A stretch of 64,000 nucleotides of DNA from Streptomyces sp. CHD11 (GTDB taxonomy: Bacteria > Actinomycetota > Actinomycetes > Streptomycetales > Streptomycetaceae). Below are positions 37,477-45,904 of this stretch, one piece after another (position 1 is the first letter of the stretch; every line of letters begins with the position of its first letter). The DNA lies in the NCBI RefSeq assembly GCF_018638295.1, contig NZ_JABTTS010000003.1, positions 124,001 through 188,000 on the forward strand. Reading direction: 5' to 3'. The notes beneath the pieces are model-generated. The model saw nothing but the letters and a program-made list of their open reading frames with translations. It searched no databases and was not told the origin of the DNA. The position numbers were made by a program, and so were the translations under genes.

Positions 37477-37770
37477 GGCCACTTTCCCGGATCGTGGCGG
37501 TCACCGGATGGCGCTCCCAGCTCCCGCGTCCGGGAAGTCGGGCGCCCCAAAGGGCGGGGGCAGCAACCAGCTCTTCGACGAAGATCCCTCTGTGGCCGCG
37601 GCGGAGCTGCTGGGTGAGAACCCCTACCGGGAGGCCTGGAACCGACGCTCGCCGGACGAGGGGATGGCGGCAGCACGTCACAGGTGCCGCAGCCGGAGCA
37701 CCGCACGGCCAGGGAGATGGGCTCGGCTCCCGGGTCCTGGGGTATCACCCGCGGGAGGCGGGCACGGCCC

Positions 37771-38181
37771 TCACCGACCGCAGGGCCCCGCGTGGTCACA
37801 GTACGGCTGGAGACCGCTCTGACCGCAGCCGCACAGTATGGCCCTGGTCTCGGCGCGTGCGCCGTGCGGCGTGTCCACGCTGAGCTGCCCGCGCACGGCC
37901 AGTTGCCCGGCGGCGCTTCGGGTGATCGTGGTGGGCTGTTCGGGGGTTTCCGTCCCGCCCGACACGAGTTCGTACTGGAGCGCGCCCGAGGGACAGCGCC
38001 GGACGATCTCCGCCAGGCGCTCGGCCGTGGCCCTGTCCGGCTGGATCCACGGTCGCTTCGTCGGGTCGAACACCTCGGGCAGCCCCTGGACGCATTCGGC
38101 GGCGTGGAGGCAGCGCCTCGCCTCGAAGGTCACCGTGATCGATTCCGTTTGATAGGTCTTCTGTTCGGCTTCGCCGCTCAT
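37771..38181 (-). CDS. Fer4_19 plus CDGSH-like iron-sulfur protein (YjdI-like)
   Basis: 136 residues. A Fer4_19 domain covers about 12-72 (ITVTFEARRCLHAAECVQG, VRRCPSGALQY), as in E. coli YjdI. At the C-terminus a CDGSH-type segment starts CGCGQSGLQPYC but reads DHAGPCG where the canonical ...CDGSH lies. The usual His ligand is therefore replaced or shifted; the His next to Asp could take its place. It lies 32 bases after the second YjdJ-like acetyltransferase gene. The yjdI-yjdJ pairing is conserved in E. coli. Confidence 0.85.
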   Translation of the reverse strand: MSGEAEQKTYQTESITVTFEARRCLHAAECVQGLPEVFDPTKRPWIQPDRATAERLAEIVRRCPSGALQYELVSGGTETPEQPTTITRSAAGQLAVRGQLSVDTPHGARAETRAILCGCGQSGLQPYCDHAGPCGR

Positions 38182-38213
38182 GCCCGCCTCCCGCTCCCGT
38201 CGTGCTCGGCTCG

Positions 38214-38522
38214 TCAGTCGGTGACCTTGCTGCGGGACTGGTACAGCAGGTCCTGGTACTCGGGGTGCCTGCTGATCCAGCCCGCGATGAAGGGACAGGT
38301 GGCCAGCACCCGCAGGTTCGCGGCACGCGCCTCGTCGAGGGCCGTGCGGGCCAGCGCGGACCCGACTCCCGCGCCCTCGTACTCCGCCTCGACCTCGGTG
38401 TGCACGAACGCCACGAGTTCCGCCGTACGGATGTACTCCGCGACGCCCGCCACCTTGGACTCTCCATCGACACGGGCCTCATAGCGCTTCGCCTCGGGCA
38501 CGTCTCTCACTTCTACCGTCAT
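38214..38522 (-). CDS. small GNAT acetyltransferase (YjdJ/NATD1-like), copy 2
   Basis: 102 residues, similar in length and motifs to copy 1: VAFVHTEVEAEYEGAGVGSA for acetyl-CoA binding and LATCPFIAGWISRHPEY. First gene of a pair with the ferredoxin-like protein. It is divergent from the MarR gene; the 210-base gap contains island motif copy B and a second palindrome. Confidence 0.9.
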   Translation of the reverse strand: MTVEVRDVPEAKRYEARVDGESKVAGVAEYIRTAELVAFVHTEVEAEYEGAGVGSALARTALDEARAANLRVLATCPFIAGWISRHPEYQDLLYQSRSKVTD

Positions 38523-38597
38523 GTGTCCTCCTCGTGCCTCTGATCCCGCCGGCTCGGCAGAATCCCGTCAGCCAGGACATCAGCCTAGCCCTACGAT

Positions 38598-38611
38598 GTT
38601 GACGCATCAAC
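38598..38611. promoter_or_regulatory. island motif copy B (acetyltransferase/MarR promoter)
   Basis: GTTGACGCATCAAC, with 5-bp outer arms GTTGA/TCAAC. 76 bases before the acetyltransferase ATG and 122 before the MarR ATG. Confidence 0.65.
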
Positions 38612-38707
38612 TGAAACCTCCGCGGGACGTCCGCGGTGCAGCGCGGGATGCCGGACTCCGGACCTGCGGGAAACACGGCTCACACCGGCACGTTCGGTAG
38701 ATGAGCT

Positions 38708-38725
38708 GTCAACGATTTCGTAGAC
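38708..38725. promoter_or_regulatory. palindrome just upstream of marR-like gene
   Basis: GTCAACGA-TT-TCGTAGAC: 8-bp arms with one mismatch. It ends 8 bases before the MarR ATG, a position suitable for autorepression. The left arm GTCAAC shares its core with the island motif. Confidence 0.5.
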
Positions 38726-38732
38726 TGACCTC

Positions 38733-39200
38733 ATGGACGCACAGCCGCGCTGGCTCGACCCGGAGCAGAAGGCCGCCTGGGACAGCTTCATCCGCATGCA
38801 GGAGAAACTCATCGGACGGCTTTCCCGACGCGTCCAGGCCGACTCCGGGATGTCGGCGGCCGACTACATCGTGCTCGTCAGCCTCACCGAGAGAGGCAAC
38901 GGCCGGATGCGCTTCCTGGATCTCGCCAAACTCGTGGAGTGGGAGAAGAGCCGGATGTCCCACCAGGTCACGCGGATGGCGAAACGCGGGCTCGTAGCGA
39001 GGGAGGAGTGTCCCGACGACGGACGCGGAGCGTTCATCGTGGCCACCCCGGCCGGCTACCGGGCGATCGAAGAGGCCGCGCCCCAGCACGTCGAGCACGT
39101 CCGCCGCCTCTTCATCGATGCCCTGACCCCGAACCAGCTCAACACGCTCGGCCAGATCTCCCAGCGCGTCCTGGACCACATGGAGAAGCAGCCTGACTAG
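38733..39200 (+). CDS. MarR-family transcriptional regulator
   Basis: 155 residues. The winged helix is complete (MRFLDLAKLVEWEKSRMSHQ, RMAKRGLVAREECPDDGRGA with the beta-wing). The sequence contains one Cys in the wing (EECPDD), a possible redox sensor but not conserved in OhrR position, so that is a guess. It is located in the centre of the island and the motif occurs in its own divergent promoter, so it is the best candidate for the factor binding all copies. MarR proteins normally repress until a phenolic ligand or oxidant binds. Confidence 0.93.
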   Translation: MDAQPRWLDPEQKAAWDSFIRMQEKLIGRLSRRVQADSGMSAADYIVLVSLTERGNGRMRFLDLAKLVEWEKSRMSHQVTRMAKRGLVAREECPDDGRGAFIVATPAGYRAIEEAAPQHVEHVRRLFIDALTPNQLNTLGQISQRVLDHMEKQPD

Positions 39201-39592
39201 ACCATGGCGTTGCCGTTGGCTGATTCTTCCGGAGGGACGATGTCCTGGACGACGTCCCAGTGCTCCACGATGCGTCCGTCGTCCAGCCGGAAGATGTCGA
39301 CGATGACCACGGGGTCCGGGGCCCAGCCGTGGACGATGCTGTGGGTGAAGACCAGATCGCCCTGGGCGGCGATCCGCTGCGGCTCCCAGGAGAAGCCCTC
39401 CAGGTTCGGAACGACCTGGCGCAGGGTGTCGAGCCCATTGGGCATCCGCGGGCTGTGCTGAATGTAGGGCTCGGCCCAGTACCGGTCTATCGCGGTGAGG
39501 TCCTTGTCGGCGAACAACTCCCGCATGGCGGTGAGGACGATGTCGACGTTGCTCTGCGCCTGATCGTCCTGCGCTGCGGCGTACTGGGCCAT
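39197..39592 (-). CDS. SnoaL/NTF2-fold protein
   Basis: 131 residues from ATG 39592 after GAGGAGG. Typical SnoaL-like pattern: MRELFADKDLTAIDRYWAEP, YIQHSPRMPNG and the C-terminal HWDVVQDIV. The family includes polyketide cyclases and many proteins with no known reaction. Its stop codon overlaps the MarR stop by 4 bases (convergent genes). A MoaF-like fragment lies directly upstream. Confidence 0.88.
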   Translation of the reverse strand: MAQYAAAQDDQAQSNVDIVLTAMRELFADKDLTAIDRYWAEPYIQHSPRMPNGLDTLRQVVPNLEGFSWEPQRIAAQGDLVFTHSIVHGWAPDPVVIVDIFRLDDGRIVEHWDVVQDIVPPEESANGNAMV

Positions 39593-39606
39593 GGTCGGGC
39601 CTCCTC

Positions 39607-39750
39607 GATCGTTCCGGTGAAGTGGTGGAGCTTGCCGTCGACGTCACGTGGGGGGATACAGCGTCCCGTTTTCTCGAAGTCCTCCAGATGCGTCACCGTG
39701 GCTCCGCCCGCCTCGGTCCAGGAGTTCAGGTAGACGCCCTCGCCGGCGAG
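39607..39750 (-). pseudogene. MoaF-like C-terminal fragment
   Basis: The minus strand encodes EGVYLNSWTEAGGATVTHLE then DGKLHHFTGTI, resembling the C-terminal end of MoaF/lipocalin-like proteins. The start and first two thirds of a normal gene are missing and the upstream frame enters an inverted repeat. It is likely a remnant, possibly once co-transcribed with the NTF2-fold gene. Confidence 0.45.
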
Positions 39751-39852
39751 TCGAGATTCAGCCTGCGGTCGGCCGGCAGTCACGGATCGCCGAATGCCCC
39801 GGCGGTGGAGCTCCGCGGATCGGCGTACGTCCGGGACACCGACCTCACGCCA

Positions 39853-39908
39853 TGATCTAGTTGACATGTAAACCATAGAGTGCCATGGTTTACATGTCAA
39901 CTAGATCA
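39853..39908. repeat. perfect 24-bp inverted repeat with 8-base loop (motif copies D1, D2)
   Basis: Left arm 39853-39876, loop AGAGTGCC, right arm 39885-39908; all 24 positions pair. Each arm contains a near-palindromic 14-mer like the island motif: GTTGACATGTAAAC (39860-39873) and GTTTACATGTCAAC (39888-39901). It is AT-rich against the surroundings. It lies 137 bases before the luciferase-like gene and about 260 bases before the NTF2-fold gene. A dual operator or a strong cruciform/hairpin is possible. Confidence 0.85.
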
Positions 39909-40044
39909 GCGGGAGTGACCTGGCCCGGAACCCGACGGGCGGGAAAGTCGCGCGGGCCGCCCGGGACGGACGTTCCGTCCGGCCGTCGCCATACACGCAC
40001 CGCCCTGCCCCGACACAACGAAAGCGTTGAGCGAAGTGAACACG

Positions 40045-41115
40045 ATGGATGTGTCGCAGATCGAGTTCGGTATCGACAGCTTCGGAGACCGGCCCCGGAA
40101 CGACCAGGGTGCGATCGTCTCGCACGCCCAGGCGATCCGCGCGGCGGTGACCGAAGCGGTCCTCGCCGACCAGGTCGGTATCGACGTTGTCGCGCTGGGG
40201 GAACACCATCGTCCCGAGTACGCGATCTCCAGCCCTGAGACAGTGCTGGCGGGCATCGCGACAGCCACGAAGCGGATCCGGCTCGCCTCGGGCGTGACGG
40301 TGCTGTCCTCGGACGACCCCGTGCGCGTGTTCCAGCGGTTCGCCACGGTCGACGCGCTCTCCAACGGCCGCGCCGAGGTGATCCTGGGACGCGGTTCCTT
40401 CACCGAGTCGTTCCCCCTGTTCGGGTACGACCTCAAGGACTACGAGGTGCTGTTCGAGGAGAAGATCGACCTCTTCCATCGGCTCCTCGACGAGAAGCCG
40501 GTCACCTGGGAAGGCACTACTCGCGCCGCCCTGCACCATGCGGACGTGTACCCGAAGACGGATTCGGGACGTCTCAGCACATGGGTAGGGGTGGGCGGGA
40601 CACCGCAGTCCGTGATCCGCACCGCTCAGTACGGCTTCCGGCTCATGCTGGCCATCATCGGCGGCGTACCCGACCGGTTCGCTCCGTACGTGGACCTGTA
40701 CCGGCGTGCCAGCCAGGAGTTCGGCACGACCGCACAGCCGATCGGGACGCATTCGCCCGGCTTCGTCGCCTCCACCGACGAAGAGGCCAAGGAACTGTTC
40801 TACCCCGGGTACAAGGAGATCCGTGACCGGATCGGGGGGCAGCGCGGCTGGCCGCCGCTCCGCCGGGAGGAGTTCGACGCCGAGGTGGACCGAGGGTCGC
40901 TGTACGTCGGCTCGGTCGAGACGGTCGCGGTCAAGATCGCCCGCGCCATCAGGGTGTTGAACGCGGGCCGGTTCGACATGATCTACTCCGCCGCCGGCAC
41001 CGTGTCAGCCTCCGCACGTCTGCGTTCGGTCGAGCTGTACGGCACCCAGGTCATCCCCCGGGTCCGCGAGCTTCTGGCCGAGCAGCCGGCGGCCACGGCG
41101 GGAGCGACGCGATGA
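40045..41115 (+). CDS. LLM-class (luciferase-like) flavin-dependent oxidoreductase
   Basis: 356 residues from ATG 40045 (GTG 40036 is an alternative). A TIM-barrel LLM fold is indicated by [40 protein letters not shown] and [15 protein letters not shown]. The family includes FMN- and F420-dependent monooxygenases and reductases. The protein is longer than a bare luciferase alpha. It is followed directly (ATGA overlap) by an F420-reductase-like gene, which may supply reduced cofactor. The upstream inverted repeat ties it to the MarR island. Confidence 0.9.
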   Translation: MDVSQIEFGIDSFGDRPRNDQGAIVSHAQAIRAAVTEAVLADQVGIDVVALGEHHRPEYAISSPETVLAGIATATKRIRLASGVTVLSSDDPVRVFQRFATVDALSNGRAEVILGRGSFTESFPLFGYDLKDYEVLFEEKIDLFHRLLDEKPVTWEGTTRAALHHADVYPKTDSGRLSTWVGVGGTPQSVIRTAQYGFRLMLAIIGGVPDRFAPYVDLYRRASQEFGTTAQPIGTHSPGFVASTDEEAKELFYPGYKEIRDRIGGQRGWPPLRREEFDAEVDRGSLYVGSVETVAVKIARAIRVLNAGRFDMIYSAAGTVSASARLRSVELYGTQVIPRVRELLAEQPAATAGATR

Positions 41116-41780
41116 CCAACCCGGTCACCACCATCGGGATCCTGGGAGCCGGTAAGGTCGGCACCGTCCTGGCGCGCCTGGCGGCCGCCGCCGGCTATCG
41201 AGTCCTGATCTCCGGGTCCGGTGACCCCTCCAGGATCGCGCTCACCGCCAGAATCCTCACTCCCGGGGCAACCGCCGTGCGGTCGGCCCAGGCCGCGGAC
41301 GCCGCCGACGTGGTGATCCTGGCGCTCCCGCTCGGCAAACACCGTGACCTCCCGGTTTCGCAACTGGAAGGCAAACTGGTCATCGACGCGATGAACCACT
41401 GGTGGGAGGTCGATGGTCCCCGCGACGCGCTCCTCCCGCCCGACACGACGTCGAGCGAAGTCGTGCAGCGGTTCCTGACGGCCGCGCGTGTCGTGAAAGC
41501 CCTCAACCACATGGGCTACCACGACCTCGAGGACGGGGCTCGTCCAGCCGGCGGCCGCGGACGCAAGGCCATCGCGATCGCCGGTGACTCGCCCGAGGAT
41601 CTCGCCGTCGTGTCCGCGCTGGTCGACACCCTCGGGTTCGACCCACTCATCATCGGCGACCTCGCAGCGGGCGTCCGGCTCGAGCCAGGAAACCCCGCCT
41701 TCGGAGCACACGTCGACGCCGACCGGCTTCGCGTACTCACCGCCGCCCCTGCTCCGACAGAGCTTCTTGAGCACTCCTAG
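41112..41780 (+). CDS. NADPH-dependent F420 reductase-like oxidoreductase
   Basis: 222 residues with an N-terminal Rossmann fingerprint [20 protein letters not shown] and SGSGDPSR after the second strand. The F420-NADP reductase family pattern is supported by [13 protein letters not shown] and [15 protein letters not shown]. It overlaps the luciferase-like gene by 4 bases. Whether it uses F420 or another acceptor is not decidable from sequence. The genes probably work as a redox pair. Confidence 0.85.
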   Translation: MTNPVTTIGILGAGKVGTVLARLAAAAGYRVLISGSGDPSRIALTARILTPGATAVRSAQAADAADVVILALPLGKHRDLPVSQLEGKLVIDAMNHWWEVDGPRDALLPPDTTSSEVVQRFLTAARVVKALNHMGYHDLEDGARPAGGRGRKAIAIAGDSPEDLAVVSALVDTLGFDPLIIGDLAAGVRLEPGNPAFGAHVDADRLRVLTAAPAPTELLEHS

Positions 41781-42082
41781 CGGGGCGCCGGTGCATGTCC
41801 GAGACGGTCGCCCTCGATACCGCCGAATCGATCAGCTCTTGCGCATGTCCGCGCCGACGGGGACGGGGCGGCCAATTCATCGCTGACAGTGGGGCGTTCC
41901 GCCGAGGTACACCAAGAACAGAGGAGTGATCACGCGCGCCGCGCCCGGCGGGGCGTCAGGTCATCTCCCCGGGATACATCGACACTGTGACGCAGTGACA
42001 CGCCGCCAGGTGCCGCTCGTTGGCAGGGCGGACGGAACGCGGTTCTCGCAGCGTGAAGACAGCCATGATGCATGGAGGACGA
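41781..42082. other. intergenic region, no gene seen
   Basis: About 300 bases between the F420-reductase-like gene and glutaminase. No credible frame or clear repeat. Confidence 0.5.
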
Positions 42083-43399
42083 ATGCGGCCCATTATTCCC
42101 GACTATCTGGCCGAGGCGTTGAGCGACGTGGAGCCGGACACGTCCGGGGAGCCGGCGGGATACATCCCCGAGCTCGCAGCGGCGAACCCCGAGCGCCTCG
42201 GTGCGGCCTTCGCCATGATCGACGGAGAGGTCTACGGCGCCGGTGACATCGATACCGAGTTCACCATTCAATCGATCTCCAAGCCGTTCGTCTATGCGTT
42301 GGCGCTGTCCGATCGTGGATTCGACCCTGTGCTCGCCAAAGTCGGTGTCGAGCCGTCCGGAGAGGCGTTCAACGAAATCTCGCTCGAGAGCGACACGGGG
42401 CGCCCTCTCAACCCCATGATCAACGCCGGCGCGATCACCGTGCACTCGCTGGCCGGCACCGAGGACCTGAAACCGAGCGAGCGTGTGGAACGCGTGCTCC
42501 ACGGTCTCTCGGCGTTCGCCGGTCGCCGGCTGAAGACGGATGAGGCGGTTTGTGTGTCGGAGATGGAGCACGCGCACCGCAACCTCGCCATTGCCCATAT
42601 GCTCCGCAACCACAACGTCCTCACCGAGGACCCAAGGGTCATCGTGGACGGCTACACCCGCCAGTGTTCGGTGCTCGTCACCACGCGAGATCTCGCCATG
42701 ATGGCCGCGACGTTGGCCAACCGCGGGACGAACCCGCTCTCGGGCGAGCAGGTGGTGCCGGAACCGGTGGTGCGTCACGTGCTGAGCGTCATGTTCAGCT
42801 GTGGAATGTATGACGCCGCTGGTGACTGGGCGACCCAGGTCGGCATCCCGGCGAAGAGCGGGGTGGCCGGAGGCCTGATCGGCGCGCTCCCCGGACAGAT
42901 CGGCATCGCCACGTTCTCGCCACGGCTCGATGGTCACGGGAACAGCGTTCGCGGGGTCTCACTGTTCGAACGCTTCTCTTCCGACATGGGTCTGCACGTG
43001 ATGGAGGTGCCGGCCGCCGCGCGTGCCGTCGTGCGGTCCCACCATGTCGTCGGCAGCGGACCGAACGCGCTCCGGGTTCTGCAGCTGCAAGGGGGCATCG
43101 GCTTTGCCGGGGCCGAGCGAGTTGTTCAGGAAGCCATGGCCATTCCCCCTGCGGACATCAGGGTGGCTTTGGACCTGGCAAGGGTCCACTCGATCGACGA
43201 CGTGGCACGGCGCGTGCTGCTGGAGGTCGCGCGCCGGCTGACACTGAGTGGTCACGAGGTCTACCTGGTCGACCCGGAATCGGTCATGCCCGATCCCTAT
43301 CCCGGCGATGACGGCCGAGTCACGCTCGTGGACCATGTGGACCATGTGGACCGCGCCGACCTGCACGCCACGTTCGCGGGAGGAGGCCAGAGCGGTTGA
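42083..43399 (+). CDS. glsA: glutaminase A with C-terminal STAS domain
   Basis: 438 residues from ATG 42083, after GGAGG. The glutaminase domain (residues 1-305) has the beta-lactamase-like Ser-x-x-Lys in FTIQSISKPFVYALAL, plus NPMINAGAI and GIPAKSGVAGG. It converts glutamine to glutamate and ammonia. Residues 330-425 look like a STAS domain (LRVLQLQGGIGFAGAERVVQ, RVALDLARVHSIDDVARRVL) without the usual phosphorylatable Ser. The tail repeats DHVDHVDRAD. GlsA-STAS fusions are known in other bacteria. Role of the STAS domain is unknown. Confidence 0.9.
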   Translation: MRPIIPDYLAEALSDVEPDTSGEPAGYIPELAAANPERLGAAFAMIDGEVYGAGDIDTEFTIQSISKPFVYALALSDRGFDPVLAKVGVEPSGEAFNEISLESDTGRPLNPMINAGAITVHSLAGTEDLKPSERVERVLHGLSAFAGRRLKTDEAVCVSEMEHAHRNLAIAHMLRNHNVLTEDPRVIVDGYTRQCSVLVTTRDLAMMAATLANRGTNPLSGEQVVPEPVVRHVLSVMFSCGMYDAAGDWATQVGIPAKSGVAGGLIGALPGQIGIATFSPRLDGHGNSVRGVSLFERFSSDMGLHVMEVPAAARAVVRSHHVVGSGPNALRVLQLQGGIGFAGAERVVQEAMAIPPADIRVALDLARVHSIDDVARRVLLEVARRLTLSGHEVYLVDPESVMPDPYPGDDGRVTLVDHVDHVDRADLHATFAGGGQSG

Positions 43400-43504
43400 T
43401 CACGCAGGAAGCAATCCGCACCGCAGCGCGCCGCACCCGGCCCGCCTCCGGTGACACGCCGTTGACCGTACGTGCTCCGGGCAGTCAGGAGAGGAACGCG
43501 ACAC

Positions 43505-44251
43505 ATGACCGAACAGCCTGACGAACCATCCACCGAGGCCGGGACAGAGACACCCTGGACCGCGACCGGTCCGGACTCCCCGACCCTGCCCGAGGACCTC
43601 CTGCTGCTGCTTTTCCAACCCGAGTCCGGAGTCGTCGCCGGCGAGACCACTCTCTTCTACGTGCTCGCCGGAGCCGTGCTCGCGGACCTCGCCCTTCACG
43701 GATCCGTAGCCGTGACGACGACCCGGGCCGGGGCCGTCACCGTGGAAGCCGTCCGGGACAAGCCGCCGCCGTCGGACGAGATCCTCCTCTCGGCCTGGGA
43801 GTATGTGTCGGACAGACCACGCGGCGTGCAGACGGTGCTCCCCGCGATCGGTCCGGGACTCCGTCACCCCCTGCTGGAACGCCTCATCGCCCGTGGCGAC
43901 ATTCGCAGGGACAGTCGCAAGGTGCTCGGCTTCTTCAGGACGACCGTCCTCAAGGACAGCCGGAACGGGCGCCGGGCCGGCCTTCTCGAAGAAGTCCGCC
44001 ACGTCCTCGTCGACCGTGCGGAGCCGACGGCTCGCACCGCCGCACTGGCGGCTCTGATCTGGGCCGGCGGCACGCTCCCCCAGTTCGATCCGCAGATCCC
44101 CTGGACCTCGGCGGTGATCGACCGGGCCCGGGAGCTGGAACGCGGCAACTGGGGTGCCGGAGCCGCCGGCGAGGCGGTCGCACGCACCATGACCGCGGTC
44201 ATCGTCAACAGCGTCATCAGCACGACCGCCGTGGCGTCGTCGCATCAGTGA
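43505..44251 (+). CDS. GPP34 (GOLPH3-like) domain protein
   Basis: 248 residues from ATG 43505, after CAGGAGAGG. Pattern of the GPP34 family: PTLPEDLLLLLFQPESG, LAGAVLADLALHGSV and RHPLLERLIARGDI. The eukaryotic homologue binds phosphoinositides; Streptomyces has many copies of unknown function. The first 30 residues are acidic and unstructured. Confidence 0.9.
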   Translation: MTEQPDEPSTEAGTETPWTATGPDSPTLPEDLLLLLFQPESGVVAGETTLFYVLAGAVLADLALHGSVAVTTTRAGAVTVEAVRDKPPPSDEILLSAWEYVSDRPRGVQTVLPAIGPGLRHPLLERLIARGDIRRDSRKVLGFFRTTVLKDSRNGRRAGLLEEVRHVLVDRAEPTARTAALAALIWAGGTLPQFDPQIPWTSAVIDRARELERGNWGAGAAGEAVARTMTAVIVNSVISTTAVASSHQ

Positions 44252-44738
44252 GTGTCTCGGAATGGCCGCTGGGTCCCGTCGGTGACTCCGCTCGTCGTCA
44301 CTCGTGACCCGTGAGCGTGTCGTCAGGAACGGACGTTTGCACGGACCGCCTCCTCGTTGGGTGTGGGCCCCGTGTTGAGTCCGAGGATCCGCCGACCGAT
44401 CCGGGGCTCGTGGAGGAGTCCCGGCGCGGGGATTCCGGACCGCGTCGACTCCCCCTCGGTTGATGCCCGTCCCCGGGTCGACGGGCCGGGCCGCCGGAGC
44501 ATCCGGCGGCCCGGTCTCGGCAGGCCGCTATGGGCCGCCGTCGCTCGGCGGTGAGATCCACGTCGTACGCGCCGTCGTACCGGACGAACTCCCCGGGGCG
44601 GCCGAGGAGGCCGCCCCGGCTATTGGCGTCCTGGCGCCGGACGTCATGGGCCGGAGGGGCCGACCGGGCGTTGTCCGCGAGAAACGGGCCGACGACAGGC
44701 GGTAGCCGAAACGGATCAGCGCCGGGGCGGCGGCGATG
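44252..44738. other. intergenic region with one hairpin, no gene seen
   Basis: About 490 bases between convergent genes. Apart from the hairpin at 44593-44619 no structure or coding frame was recognised. Confidence 0.5.
44593..44619. terminator. candidate bidirectional terminator hairpin
   Basis: CCGGGGCGGCC-GAGGA-GGCCGCCCCGG: perfect 11-bp stem, 5-base loop, between the convergent GPP34 and isochorismatase-like genes. No T-run. Confidence 0.5.
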
Positions 44739-45395
44739 TCAGGCCTCTTCTCCCGTGGGCGTGGCCAGGAGCTGCATCTCCCAGGCGAAGGCCACACCGC
44801 TGGCACCGCCGTGCTGTGCCTGGACCTCGGCGGCACCCTGCACGGTCTTCTCGCGGGCCCAGTCCCGCTGCCACTCGCCCAGCACGGCCATCCAGGTGAC
44901 CGGGACCACGCCCGCCTGGATCATGCGCTGCACCGCCATGTCGTGGGCCTCCTTCGAGACACCGCCCGACGCGTCGGTGACGACGAAGACCTCGAAGCCC
45001 TCGCCCGCCGCCTGTATCGCCGGCATGGCCACACAGATCTCCGTCCAGAGGCCGGCAATGATCAGCTTCTTGCGCCCGGTCGCCTTGACGGCATCCACGA
45101 CACGCTCGTCCTGCCAGGTGTTGATGAGGGTCCTGTTGATCGGCTTCTGCTCCGGGAACACATCCTGCAGACCCTGGAGAAGAAGGCCGCCGCGGTCCTC
45201 CAGGACGGTTGTCAGGATGGTCGGAACGTCGAACACCTTGGCTGCCTTGGCGAGCCCGACGACGTTGTTGATGACCATCGTCGGTTCATGGCTGTGCAGG
45301 TTGGCGAACTGGAACGGCTGATGGTCGATGAGGGTGAGCACACTTTCCTCGGGCGTCAGCAGCGCGCCGAGTCCGGCCTTGTTCTCAGTACTCAC
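44739..45395 (-). CDS. isochorismatase-family hydrolase (YcaC-like)
   Basis: 218 residues from a GTG at 45395, which follows AAGGGAAT. The cysteine hydrolase fold is seen as ESVLTLIDHQPFQFANLHSH (catalytic Asp), KKLIIAGLWTEICVAMPAIQ (catalytic Cys) and ASGGVSKEAHDMAV. It resembles YcaC and similar stress-induced hydrolases of unknown substrate. Two inverted copies of the island motif lie 112-156 bases upstream. Confidence 0.93.
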   Translation of the reverse strand: MSTENKAGLGALLTPEESVLTLIDHQPFQFANLHSHEPTMVINNVVGLAKAAKVFDVPTILTTVLEDRGGLLLQGLQDVFPEQKPINRTLINTWQDERVVDAVKATGRKKLIIAGLWTEICVAMPAIQAAGEGFEVFVVTDASGGVSKEAHDMAVQRMIQAGVVPVTWMAVLGEWQRDWAREKTVQGAAEVQAQHGGASGVAFAWEMQLLATPTGEEA

Positions 45396-45506
45396 GGGAT
45401 TCCCTTCTGAAGCCTTGCGTCCGCGGGTCTCCGGCAGTTCCCGGCATCTCGATGCCCCGCAGTGAGGCAGATACGTGACGGCCGGGCCGGCGACCCCCAC
45501 CATTTG

Positions 45507-45551
45507 GTTGACGCATCACCTACGCTAGAGGTCGGTAATTGATGCGTCAAC
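45507..45551. promoter_or_regulatory. island motif copies E1 and E2 (inverted pair)
   Basis: GTTGACGCATCACC (45507-45520) and, on the minus strand, GTTGACGCATCAAT (45538-45551); each differs from copy B at one position. Their centres are 31 bases apart, about three helical turns. They lie upstream of the isochorismatase-like gene. Confidence 0.65.
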
Positions 45552-45904
45552 TAGCTTTGGTCCGTGGGGCGTTCAGGCGGGCTCACGGTTCTTCGAGCCG
45601 GGAGGCCGCCCGAACCTGGTCATGAGGATGGGGAGCACGGGCCGGCCAGGCGCCGTGATCGGTGGCCTGCGTCCGTCAGTGAGCAGCGCTCCGGGTGCCG
45701 GCCGCCGTGAGTTCCCTGCCAGGGGCGGGTCCCCTGTGTCCCGGTTCGGTTCGCTCCGGGGTGGGTCGGGCCGCCGGGTGCGGGGCAGGGCTGTCGTGCG
45801 CCGGCCGTCGACGGGTCCAGGCGGGAAAACCCCTGCTCACCGCGGCATCGCCCGGCGGGTCGTCCTGAGCCGCGCCCGCCGGGCCGGTCACTGATACTGG
45901 AAAG
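45552..45904. other. intergenic region, no gene seen
   Basis: About 350 bases before the SpoIIE-phosphatase gene. Long frames here are GC-rich shadows. The right end should hold the phosphatase promoter, which was not identified. Confidence 0.5.

Noticed and set aside
37508..37822. ORF of 104 residues on the plus strand
   Set aside because: Its 3' end is antisense to the ferredoxin-like gene and its composition is arginine-rich in the second half; a fragment near residues 20-45 looks protein-like but matches nothing I know.
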